Source: SVTX01 sp045577415
Lineage (GTDB): Bacteria; Bacillota; Clostridia; Oscillospirales; CAG-272
NCBI GenBank assembly: GCA_045577415.1
Contig: JAZNII010000094.1
Span: forward strand, 1 to 64,000
DNA: 64,000 nt
Reading direction: 5' to 3'
Both the position numbers and the translations under genes were made by a program. The notes under the pieces are model-generated. The model made no database searches. It was not told the origin of the DNA and was given only the letters and a program-made list of their open reading frames with translations. Position 1 is the first letter of the stretch; every line of letters begins with the position of its first letter. Below, piece by piece: positions 1-7,752 of the stretch.

Positions 1-463
1 TATGCTTCTTATGAAGGATATAAGAAGAACTTTCCGTTTTCACGGAGCAGAGCATAAGACCATTTTCTGTTACGAAGCAGGACTTGATCTTACTGTTGAA
101 AACGTAAGAAAGCAGAGAAGATTCCATCCCCGTTGCGGAACCAGCTTCCTTATCTTAATGGTACTGGTGAGTATTTTCGTTTCATTCTGCATAGATCCCG
201 TGTTCATGCTGGTTTTCGGTTCGATTCCCGCCACGGCTATCCGTGCCGTCATCAGAATATCCTTAATACCGATCATAGTCGGTCTTGGATACGAACTTAT
301 AAAGCTTGCGGGTAAGTACGATAATTGGTTTACCAAGATCATTTCCGCGCCCGGCGTTTGGCTTCAGCACATAACGGTTCTTGAACCCGACGACAGTATG
401 ATAGAATGCGCCATCGCGGCTATGAATGAAGTCATTCCCAATGACGAAAGCGATAAATGGTAA
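1..463 (+). CDS. DUF1385 (YqhQ-like) membrane protein, 3' part only
   Basis: The frame is open at the window edge, so the true start lies upstream; 153 residues are visible. The block HGAEHKTIFCYEAG followed by RFHPRCGTSFL is the typical centre of DUF1385 proteins. Two hydrophobic segments follow (about residues 50-72 and 80-100), then a C-terminal region ending in acidic residues. The biochemical role of this family is unknown. The gene ends 37 bases before nagB with no terminator between them, so read-through into nagB is likely. Confidence 0.85.
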   Translation, partial: MLLMKDIRRTFRFHGAEHKTIFCYEAGLDLTVENVRKQRRFHPRCGTSFLILMVLVSIFVSFCIDPVFMLVFGSIPATAIRAVIRISLIPIIVGLGYELIKLAGKYDNWFTKIISAPGVWLQHITVLEPDDSMIECAIAAMNEVIPNDESDKW

Positions 464-500
464 TATTTTATTTTATAAATTTATATAAGGAGAAACCTCT

Positions 501-1223
501 ATGAAAATTTTAAAATTTGCGAACTACGATGAAATGTCCGCAGCAGCCGCTGATATTTTGGCAAAGCAGATAAGCATCAAAAAGGATTCCGTTCTCGGTC
601 TTGCAACAGGCTCCACCCCCGTTGGAACCTACAAAAAGCTTGCTGAAATGAACAAAGCCGGAATTATCGATTTTTCCGAGATCAAAACCGTAAACCTCGA
701 CGAGTACTATCCCATTTCTCCTGACAACAAGCAAAGCTACCGTTACTTTATGAATGAGAATCTTTTCAATCACGTAAACATCGACAAGGCGAATACCTAT
801 GTTCCTAACGGCGCTGCCGAGGATGCTGATGCGGCTTGTGAGGAACACGAGCGCATAATCAAGGCTTTGGGCGGTATCGATGTACAGGTTCTCGGTATAG
901 GTCAGAACGGTCATATCGCTTTTAATGAGCCTGAGGAAAATCTTTCTCTCTATACCCACAAGACAGGCTTGACCGAAAACACTATTCAGGCAAATTCAAG
1001 ATTCTTCTCTGAGGACGAGGTTATTCCTACTGCGGCGATTACCATGGGTATGGGTACTATTTTTAGCGCAAAGAAGATCATTCTTCTCATCAACGGTAAG
1101 AATAAGAGAGAAGCGTTCAATATGCTTTTGAATGACAAGATAACTACCTCTTGTCCCGCAACGCTTCTTAAGCTTCATCCCAATGTTATCGTACTCTGCG
1201 ATAGCGAAGTGTGCGGCGAATAA
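501..1223 (+). CDS. nagB: Glucosamine-6-phosphate deaminase
   Basis: This cytosolic enzyme converts glucosamine-6-phosphate to fructose-6-phosphate and ammonia, returning amino sugars to glycolysis. The 240-residue length is normal. Visible family motifs are the phosphate loop GLATGSTPVG (about 33-42), NLDEYYP with the proton-abstracting Asp (about 67), and GIGQNGHIAFNEP (about 132-144) with the ring-opening His. The start is preceded by AAGGAGAAA. The stop codon lies two bases before the ATG of the next gene, so the two are probably translationally coupled. Enzymes of this short form usually lack the allosteric site of the E. coli enzyme; that is family knowledge, not seen here. Confidence 0.95.
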   Translation: MKILKFANYDEMSAAAADILAKQISIKKDSVLGLATGSTPVGTYKKLAEMNKAGIIDFSEIKTVNLDEYYPISPDNKQSYRYFMNENLFNHVNIDKANTYVPNGAAEDADAACEEHERIIKALGGIDVQVLGIGQNGHIAFNEPEENLSLYTHKTGLTENTIQANSRFFSEDEVIPTAAITMGMGTIFSAKKIILLINGKNKREAFNMLLNDKITTSCPATLLKLHPNVIVLCDSEVCGE

Positions 1224-1225
1224 TA

Positions 1226-1804
1226 ATGGAGAATTACGGGGGAGCAGACGCATTCGTAGACGCGGCGTTTGCAGAAGAAATAAAAAAAGCAGCAGAAGCT
1301 ACTATTGTTGAAATTCTTGATAACACAAAGCTTAAAAAGGATGATATATTTGTCGTAGGCTGTTCCTCGTCAGAGATACTTGGGTCTAAAATAGGCAAGG
1401 GATCAAGCTTTGAGGCGGCAAAAATCGTTTTCGATGTTATTTATCCCAAGCTTTGTGAGAAAGGCATATACCTTGCGGCACAGTGCTGTGAGCATCTTAA
1501 TCGCGCGCTTGTAGTCGAAGCGGAATGCGCGGAAAAATACGGATACGAGAGTGTAGCCGTTATTCCTCAGCCTAAGGCAGGCGGTTCATTTGCAACCTTG
1601 ACATACGAGAATATGCAGTCTCCCGTGGTGGTTGAGCATATCCGCGCCCACGCAGGTATTGATATAGGTCTTACTCTTATTGGTATGCATCTGCGCGACG
1701 TTGCGGTACCGCTTCGTCTTTCGGTTTCCGAAATTGGAGAGGCAAGGATAGTTTGCGCATATACCCGCCCAAAGTTTATTGGCGGATCAAGAGCAATATA
1801 TTGA
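1226..1804 (+). CDS. TIGR01440 / DUF436 family protein (YwlG-like)
   Basis: This 192-residue soluble protein of unknown function carries the conserved blocks VVGCSSSEILGSKIGKGSS near the N-terminus and LTLIGMHLRDVAVPLR near the C-terminus, which are characteristic of TIGR01440. I chose the ATG just after the nagB stop; an in-frame GTG at 1211 inside nagB is possible but has no better ribosome site. Homologues are widespread in Firmicutes. The terminator at 1807-1835 follows immediately, closing the nagB transcript. Co-transcription with nagB is inferred from spacing alone. Confidence 0.85.
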   Translation: MENYGGADAFVDAAFAEEIKKAAEATIVEILDNTKLKKDDIFVVGCSSSEILGSKIGKGSSFEAAKIVFDVIYPKLCEKGIYLAAQCCEHLNRALVVEAECAEKYGYESVAVIPQPKAGGSFATLTYENMQSPVVVEHIRAHAGIDIGLTLIGMHLRDVAVPLRLSVSEIGEARIVCAYTRPKFIGGSRAIY

Positions 1805-1806
1805 AT

Positions 1807-1835
1807 AAAAAACCGAGGAATTTCCTCGGTTTTTT
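1807..1835. terminator. Bidirectional rho-independent terminator
   Basis: A hairpin CCGAGG-loop-CCTCGG is flanked by an A-run on the left and a T-run on the right. It sits between the convergent TIGR01440 gene and ldh and can serve both. Confidence 0.85.
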
Positions 1836-1839
1836 ACTG

Positions 1840-2793
1840 TCATAATTGTGAGATTGCGTCTTTAAGTGAGCTTGCGGAATTCATGAAACGCGACTTTTCG
1901 GTTTTATCAAGCGGTATTTCAAGAATCTGCTCGATGCCGTTTCTTCCGACGATACACGGAATTCCCATGCAAACCTCATAAACTCCGTATTCACCCGATA
2001 GCTTGGTTGAAACGGGAAGAATTGTATGCTCGTCATTGACGATAGCGGAAACTATTCTGCGTACAGAGTCGGCGATTCCGTAATAAGTTGCACCTTTTGC
2101 CTCTATAATTCGGTATGCGCTGGTCATGACCTCCGCCGCAAGTCGGTCAAGAGCAGAACGGTCAAATTCCATCTTTCGCTCACGGCAATAGCTGTCGAGG
2201 TCAATGCCCGAAACGTTTGCGCTGCTCCAGACCGCAACCTCACTGTCACCGTGTTCACCGATAACGAAGGAATGAACGTTTCTGCTGTCAACTCCAAGAT
2301 ATTTGCCCACCTTTTCCTTAAGCCTTGCGGTGTCGAGAACGGTTCCCGAGCCGATAACGCGCGAAGAAGGGAATCCCGACTCGGCGAGAGTAATATAGGT
2401 AAGGATGTCAACGGGATTGGTTACCACCAAAATCAAGGCATCTTTATTATATTCAATGATATTATCAACTATTCCTCTGAATATTCTTGCGTTTTTCTGA
2501 AGAAGATCAAGTCTTGTCTGATCCGGAGTTTGGTTGACACCTGCGGTTATTATGATAATTCCACAATCGGCAAGGTCGGGATAATCTCCTGCAATTATCT
2601 CCATGGGGGAATTAAAGGGAAGCGCGTGCGAAATATCCTCTGCCTCTCCAAATGCCTTTTTCTTACTGAGATCGATCAGAACAAGCTTTGAAAGCAGCTT
2701 GCTGTGCATAAGAGCGTAAGCTGTTGCTGAACCAACGTTACCACAACCAATTATTGCGCACGATCTGATATTTGTAGTAGAGTTTTCCTTCAT
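1840..2793 (-). CDS. ldh: L-lactate dehydrogenase
   Basis: This NAD-dependent enzyme reduces pyruvate to L-lactate and regenerates NAD+ in fermentation. The 317 residues show the Rossmann motif GCGNVGSATA (about 17-26), the substrate-binding TNPVDILTY (about 125-133) and the catalytic loop GEHGDSEVAVWS with His at about 181. Gln sits in the substrate-specificity loop (GVNQTPDQTRLD), which is the pyruvate/lactate rather than the malate form. The ATG is preceded by ACGGAGGACTGAAAC. It is a single-gene unit between a terminator and a divergent small gene. I saw no convincing Rex operator. Confidence 0.93.
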   Translation of the reverse strand: MKENSTTNIRSCAIIGCGNVGSATAYALMHSKLLSKLVLIDLSKKKAFGEAEDISHALPFNSPMEIIAGDYPDLADCGIIIITAGVNQTPDQTRLDLLQKNARIFRGIVDNIIEYNKDALILVVTNPVDILTYITLAESGFPSSRVIGSGTVLDTARLKEKVGKYLGVDSRNVHSFVIGEHGDSEVAVWSSANVSGIDLDSYCRERKMEFDRSALDRLAAEVMTSAYRIIEAKGATYYGIADSVRRIVSAIVNDEHTILPVSTKLSGEYGVYEVCMGIPCIVGRNGIEQILEIPLDKTEKSRFMNSASSLKDAISQL

Positions 2794-2948
2794 GTTTCAG
2801 TCCTCCGTTTTAATTTAGTATTAACTATCGGTATAGTGAAAAATTCAATAAACGGGTGTAGTCAATATAATTTACAAGAAATTCACATAATTAAACAATT
2901 AAGGTGATATAATTAATTTAATAGATAAACTCATTTAAGGAGCCGATA

Positions 2949-3188
2949 ATGAATATGTCCGACAACAAAAAATCATCATTAAAGATTATTCTTATAGTTT
3001 CCGCTGTTGTGGTCGCCGTTGCCGCGGCAATCGTTGGTATATATATGTACGTGAACAGAAAGGTGAAGTCTGTTGTTATTGGTAAGATCGATTTTGATGG
3101 AGACGGTGAGATCGATGCGATAATGCTTGACACTACCGGAAACGGAGAAGTTGACACGATAGTTTTAAATTCCGATGATTATGAATAG
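2949..3188 (+). CDS. Small membrane-anchored protein with EF-hand/dockerin-like loops
   Basis: This 79-residue protein has a basic start (KKSSLK), one membrane segment (about 11-33, very Val/Ala/Ile-rich) and a short outside domain. The domain contains two calcium-loop-like stretches in tandem, DFDGDGEID and DTTGNGEVD. Such Asp/Asn-Gly patterns bind calcium in EF-hands, dockerins and thrombospondin-type repeats. The helix-loop-helix context is not evident, so calcium binding is inference. AAGGAG lies seven bases before the ATG. It is a single-gene unit closed by the terminator at 3190-3227. I do not recognise the family. Confidence 0.7.
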   Translation: MNMSDNKKSSLKIILIVSAVVVAVAAAIVGIYMYVNRKVKSVVIGKIDFDGDGEIDAIMLDTTGNGEVDTIVLNSDDYE

Positions 3189-3189
3189 T

Positions 3190-3227
3190 AAAAAAGAAAA
3201 CTACCTCGAAGGGTAGTTTTCTTTTTT
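3190..3227. terminator. Strong bidirectional terminator
   Basis: A 16-bp perfect inverted repeat (3190-3205 and 3212-3227) has a six-base loop, with A-rich left and T-rich right flanks. It separates the small calcium-loop gene from the convergent 34-residue gene. Confidence 0.9.
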
Positions 3228-3243
3228 ATTTATCCAATTTTCA

Positions 3244-3348
3244 TTATAGCATATTGATCAACAAGGAAATAGCAATTGCCGCGCTTCCAAGCGCCATGAT
3301 GCCTACGAGCGCGAGAGAAAGTACTTTTACCCAAAGCTTGTTCTTCAT
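3244..3348 (-). CDS. 34-residue single-span membrane peptide
   Basis: This short frame has an ATG at 3348, a strong ribosome site (GAGGT, six to seven bases upstream) and a TAA at 3244. The product starts MKNKLWVKVLSL and is otherwise almost one hydrophobic helix rich in Ala, Leu, Ile and Gly, with a positive N-terminus. It could be a membrane peptide or a signal-like leader. It starts 33 bases after the GyrA/ParC stop on the same strand and ends just before a strong terminator, so it is probably the last gene of that operon. I know no function for it. Confidence 0.6.
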   Translation of the reverse strand: MKNKLWVKVLSLALVGIMALGSAAIAISLLINML

Positions 3349-3381
3349 TTTTTTTACCTCATTTTGTAATCTTTCTATTTA

Positions 3382-5583
3382 TTAATTTAAAAGTGTTCCG
3401 GAAGCGGGAAGCTTAAGCTTTCTGCATCCCTTGGTATTATCGGCGTTTCCGTCAAAATCGGAAATGGCGGAAACTACCGTCTGATTCTTTTTAAGTGTCA
3501 TTAACTGAACACCGATAGAAGTTTTGGTAGACTTTGTAGGTATTAAAGAGGTCTTAAAGATGATGGCTCTGTTATCGTTGGTAACGAGCATTATCTCGTA
3601 AGGCTTCTTTTCGTTTTCGGAGAATACTGCAACTATGGGGGATGCCGTTGAGAATACGCCCTTTAATTTGCGCCTTACGCTGGAAGTCTCGTAAGCTTTT
3701 TCGGGTATCTTGACACCCTTGCCGTTTTCAAATATGAAAACGTAATTGTAGCCTTCTCTGAATTCACTTTGCAGAGAAACGAATACAGGCTTTTCACCGG
3801 GCTCCATCTTAAGCTCAGAGGGAACGAACTGACCCATGACAGAGGCTTTACAGTTCTCGAAATCATTTACCGCGGCGCGATAAAGTTGCGCTTTATCTGT
3901 AAAGAAAAGGACGGTATCCTTGTTTTCGGCGTCGAATATCTGGCGGAGAGAGTCGCCATCCTTGAAGTACTGCTCGTCGTTTCCTTGGAGTGATCGGTAG
4001 GTTATCTTCTTGAAATAGCCCTCTTTGGAAAGCACCAGTTTGCAGGGATAATTCTCAACCGTTTCTTCCTCAACGTACGCCTCGATATTTTCGGAATGGA
4101 TTATCTGTGATTTTCTGGGCTGACCGTATTTTTTCTTTATTTCGGTAAGCTGACTTGCAATAAGTCCCTTCAGCTTGAATTCGTCAGCCAGTATTTCTTC
4201 GATCTCTGCTATCTCCTTTTTGAGATCCTCGATCTCGGAGATGCGGTTGATGATATATTCTCGGTTCAAATTACGCAGCTTGATATCCGCAATATAGTTT
4301 GCCTGTATCTCGTCGATTCCAAAGCCTGAGCAAAGGTTGGGGATGACGTCCTCGTCCTTTTCGGTCTTGCGGATTATACGTATCGCCTTATCGATGTCAA
4401 GAAGTATCTTTCCAAGACCCAAGAGCAGATGAAGCTTATCTTTCTTTTTGCCGAGATCAAATTCAAGCTCACGGCTAAGACATTCCATTCTGAATGCGAT
4501 CCATTCGGTAAGTATATCAACAACTCCAAGCTGACGGGGTTCTGCGTCTATTATGATATTAAAGTTGCATTTAAAGCTGTTTTCAAGGGGAGTGGATCTG
4601 AAAAGCTTCTGCATAAGCTTGTCGGGGTCTACGCCCTTGCGAAGATCGAGAGTGAGCTTGAGACCTTCCTTGTCGGTCTCGTCTCTGAAGTCGATCACTT
4701 CCTTAAGTCTGCCTTCCTTTACCATAGCGGAAACCTTATTGAGTATCTGTTCAATGGTAGTGGAATATGGTATCTGGTATATATCTATGCAGTTTGCGGA
4801 TGGATCGTAATTATACCTTGAGCGTATCTTGAAGGATCCGTCACCCGTGGCATAAATGGATTTCATCTGCTCGTAATCGTAGATTATCTGACCGCCGCCG
4901 GGGAAGTCGGGAGCCTTTATTATCTCCATTATCTTTTCAACCGAAATGTTGGGCTTTTTGAGTATGGCGATAGTTCCGTCGCATATCTCGGAAAGATTGA
5001 AGGAACAGATATCCGACGCCATACCGACCGCAATACCGCTATTGGGAGAAACAAGAATGTTTGGGAACGCGGTAGGAAGAAGCTGAGGCTCCTTCATAGT
5101 GCCGTCGTAGTTGTCTATCATGTTGACGGCATTTTTATCGATTCCGTCGAAAAGTGTCTCACAAAACGAATCAAGCTTTGCCTCGGTATATCGGGGAGCC
5201 GCGTATTTGGTCTCGGAGGAATATTGCTTACCGAAGTTACCCTTGGAGTCGACAAAAGGGTGAAGCAGGGTCTCGTTACCTCTCGTCAGACGAACCATCG
5301 TCTCGTATATCGACTGGTCGCCGTGAGGGTGGAGCTTCATTACCGCGCCGACGATGTTTGCGCTCTTGGTTCTCGCGCCCTTTAAAAGTCCCATATTATA
5401 CATCGTATAGAGGATTTTTCTGTGTGCGGGCTTAAATCCGTCGATCTCGGGAATAGCACGGGAAACTATAACGCTCATGGTATAGGGCATATAGTTTTTC
5501 TCGATTGTTTCTGTTATAGGCTGAGGCAATATGGGGGCATAAACGATTTCCTTGACTTCGTTTTGTTTCTTTTTCTTTGCCAT
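3382..5583 (-). CDS. parC: Type II topoisomerase subunit A (GyrA/ParC family)
   Basis: The DNA cleavage-rejoining subunit of topoisomerase IV or a second gyrase. Its 733 residues are shorter than typical GyrA. The catalytic Tyr is in AAPRYTEAKL (about 132), and the quinolone-determining region is KLHPHGDQSIYE (about 84-94). A coiled-coil with KKEIAEIEEI follows at about 445-480, then a C-terminal beta-pinwheel region that looks short and lacks a clear GyrA box. The Q at the Ser83-equivalent position is unlike the quinolone-sensitive consensus. The usual partner parE/gyrB is not adjacent; tsaC lies upstream instead. Assignment as ParC rather than GyrA is likely but not certain. Confidence 0.85.
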   Translation of the reverse strand: MAKKKKQNEVKEIVYAPILPQPITETIEKNYMPYTMSVIVSRAIPEIDGFKPAHRKILYTMYNMGLLKGARTKSANIVGAVMKLHPHGDQSIYETMVRLTRGNETLLHPFVDSKGNFGKQYSSETKYAAPRYTEAKLDSFCETLFDGIDKNAVNMIDNYDGTMKEPQLLPTAFPNILVSPNSGIAVGMASDICSFNLSEICDGTIAILKKPNISVEKIMEIIKAPDFPGGGQIIYDYEQMKSIYATGDGSFKIRSRYNYDPSANCIDIYQIPYSTTIEQILNKVSAMVKEGRLKEVIDFRDETDKEGLKLTLDLRKGVDPDKLMQKLFRSTPLENSFKCNFNIIIDAEPRQLGVVDILTEWIAFRMECLSRELEFDLGKKKDKLHLLLGLGKILLDIDKAIRIIRKTEKDEDVIPNLCSGFGIDEIQANYIADIKLRNLNREYIINRISEIEDLKKEIAEIEEILADEFKLKGLIASQLTEIKKKYGQPRKSQIIHSENIEAYVEEETVENYPCKLVLSKEGYFKKITYRSLQGNDEQYFKDGDSLRQIFDAENKDTVLFFTDKAQLYRAAVNDFENCKASVMGQFVPSELKMEPGEKPVFVSLQSEFREGYNYVFIFENGKGVKIPEKAYETSSVRRKLKGVFSTASPIVAVFSENEKKPYEIMLVTNDNRAIIFKTSLIPTKSTKTSIGVQLMTLKKNQTVVSAISDFDGNADNTKGCRKLKLPASGTLLN

Positions 5584-5615
5584 TTATATATTTACCTTTC
5601 GTATAATTTTCAAAG

Positions 5616-6653
5616 TCATACTTTAAGAACCGAATGAGCCGCGGCGCGTATCATACGGTTGTAAAGAGCAAGACCCAAACCCTCCTTGTCGGGGATGTGG
5701 GCGTAGATTATATCGGGTGAGTGGGAGTCACACTCGCGGAGTCTTGCGAAAAGCATTTTTGCGTGTGTTTTCAGATCACCTCTGCGACCGATGGGCAACA
5801 AAAGCCTGTTTTCAAGCAATTCTGCCTCCTCGTCGTAACAAAGGATAGCGCATTTTCGCTCTTTTTGTTCGTTTTTGAGAAATTCTATTACGTTTTTATC
5901 GTCTCCGTCAAGAAGTATCAATTGTGCCGTGGGGGCATAGTGCTTGTATTTCATTCCGGGGGACAGAGGGCGTTCGTTTTCGCCGAGGGTACCCTCAAGA
6001 GTAGGGGATATAGTCACGTTGTCGCAAACGCAACAAAGCGCGTCGTATGTAATGGCACCGGGACGGAGCAGGACCAGTCCTGTGTCTTTCGTGACAAGTA
6101 CTATCGTGGATTCAAGACCTATCTCGCACGCGCCGCCGTCGATTATCATATTGACTTTTCCGTCAAAATCTTCGATAACGTATTCAACACTGGTTGTGGA
6201 TGGCTTTCCCGAAATATTAGCCGAGGGCGCGGCTATCGGAACTCCTGCCGCCTCGATTACAGCGTGAGCTACGGGGTGAGAGGGACAACGGATCGCCACG
6301 GTATCAAGTCCTCCCGTGGTCTCTAAAGGAACCGTGTTCTTTTTTGGGAGAATGACGGTGAGAGGTCCGGGCATAAAGGCTTTGGCAAGCTTATAGTAGA
6401 TTTCATTGGTATATGCGTATTTTTCTGCGTCGGAGGGCTTGGCGACATGTATTATCAAGGGGTTGTCCGATGGCCGCCCCTTTGCCGCGTATATTTTTTT
6501 TGATGACTGTGGATTGGTGCCGTCGCCTCCAAGACCGTAAACCGTCTCAGTAGGGATGACCACCAATCCGCCGTCACGTAAAAGAGCCGCCGCCTCTGCG
6601 ATGTCGTCTTTTTGCACATTTACGTCGTCTATTCTGACTATTTTCGTTTCCAT
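5616..6653 (-). CDS. tsaC: L-threonylcarbamoyladenylate synthase (Sua5 type)
   Basis: Makes threonylcarbamoyl-AMP from threonine, bicarbonate and ATP for the t6A modification of ANN-decoding tRNAs. The YrdC-like domain (about 15-205) shows IPTETVYGLG and the KGRPSDNPLIIHV block. A C-terminal Sua5 domain (about 225-345) follows a linker containing SPGMKYKHYAP, the typical Sua5 linker motif. The 345 residues match the long, two-domain Sua5 form. It lies 19 bases downstream of prfA, a common pairing in Firmicutes translation operons. Confidence 0.93.
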   Translation of the reverse strand: METKIVRIDDVNVQKDDIAEAAALLRDGGLVVIPTETVYGLGGDGTNPQSSKKIYAAKGRPSDNPLIIHVAKPSDAEKYAYTNEIYYKLAKAFMPGPLTVILPKKNTVPLETTGGLDTVAIRCPSHPVAHAVIEAAGVPIAAPSANISGKPSTTSVEYVIEDFDGKVNMIIDGGACEIGLESTIVLVTKDTGLVLLRPGAITYDALCCVCDNVTISPTLEGTLGENERPLSPGMKYKHYAPTAQLILLDGDDKNVIEFLKNEQKERKCAILCYDEEAELLENRLLLPIGRRGDLKTHAKMLFARLRECDSHSPDIIYAHIPDKEGLGLALYNRMIRAAAHSVLKV

Positions 6654-6672
6654 AGCGGCTCCTTTCTAAAAT

Positions 6673-7749
6673 TTAACCGTTAATTTCGGCTTTGAGCTTT
6701 TCCGCGGTGTCTGCCGCGATCAGTGAGTCTATCATTTGTCCAATGTTTCCGTTGACAAAGCTGTCAAGAGAGTGGAGGGTTACTCCTATTCTGTGATCGG
6801 TAACTCTGTTTTGGGGGTAGTTGTAGGTGCGGATCTTTTCGCTTCTGTCTCCCGTACCTACCTGACTCTTTCGGTCGGAGGCGACCTTTTCGGACTGCTC
6901 CCGCTGCTTTATGTCGTAAAGCTTTGCGCGGAGCATTTTCAGCGCCTTATCTTTGTTTTTGAACTGTGAACGCTCTTCCTGACACTCGATCACGATGCCC
7001 GTGGGCTTGTGGGTAAGTCTCACGGCAGATTCGGTCTTGTTGATGTGCTGACCGCCCGCGCCGCTTGACTTACAGGACTCGTAGATAAGATCCGATTCCT
7101 TGATCTCGATCTCCACGTCCTCGACCTCGGGAAGTACAGCGACAGTTGCAGTAGAGGTCTGGATGCGTCCCTGTGACTCGGTCTCGGGTACTCTCTGAAC
7201 TCTGTGAACTCCCGATTCAAATTTGAAACGCGAATATGCGCCGTCACCCTCAACTGTGAAGGAAATTTCCTTATATCCGCCAAGCTCGGTCTCGTTGGCG
7301 TTTGCTATCGAGACCTTAAATCCAACCGTCGCCGCATACATCGAGTACATACGGAAGAGAACCGCCGCAAAAAGCGCAGCCTCCTCGCCGCCCGCACCGG
7401 CGCGGATCTCGACGATGATATTTTTGTCGTCGTTGGGATCACGGGGAAGAAGTAATACAGTCAGCTCATCGGCGAGGCGCTCAAGGCGCAATTTTGCTTC
7501 CTTAAGCTCCTCCTGCGCCATCGCGCGCATTTCGTCGTCGTCCGCCTCGTCGATTATCATTAAGGCGTCTTCAATATCGGTCTCTGCTCGCTTATACTCG
7601 CGGTATTTTGCCACCACGGGAGTGAGCGCGTGATATTCCTTGATCGCCTTTGCGTAAGCCTGAGCGTCCAATATCAATGCCGTGTTGTTGGCAAGCTCGT
7701 ATTCAAGCCTGTCATATTTTTCCACGGTAGATACAAGCTTTTCAAACAT
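6673..7749 (-). CDS. prfA: Peptide chain release factor 1
   Basis: Class I release factor reading UAA and UAG and releasing the finished protein from the ribosome. In its 358 residues, the anticodon-like PxT element is PET (about 188-190) in RVPETESQGRIQTSTATV, and the universal catalytic GGQ is at about 232-234 in SSGAGGQHINKTESAVR. The N-terminal region is a helical coiled-coil. The methylase gene prmC, often adjacent, is absent here. Three bases separate it from the upstream aminopeptidase gene, so they share a transcript. Confidence 0.96.
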   Translation of the reverse strand: MFEKLVSTVEKYDRLEYELANNTALILDAQAYAKAIKEYHALTPVVAKYREYKRAETDIEDALMIIDEADDDEMRAMAQEELKEAKLRLERLADELTVLLLPRDPNDDKNIIVEIRAGAGGEEAALFAAVLFRMYSMYAATVGFKVSIANANETELGGYKEISFTVEGDGAYSRFKFESGVHRVQRVPETESQGRIQTSTATVAVLPEVEDVEIEIKESDLIYESCKSSGAGGQHINKTESAVRLTHKPTGIVIECQEERSQFKNKDKALKMLRAKLYDIKQREQSEKVASDRKSQVGTGDRSEKIRTYNYPQNRVTDHRIGVTLHSLDSFVNGNIGQMIDSLIAADTAEKLKAEING

Positions 7750-7752
7750 AAA

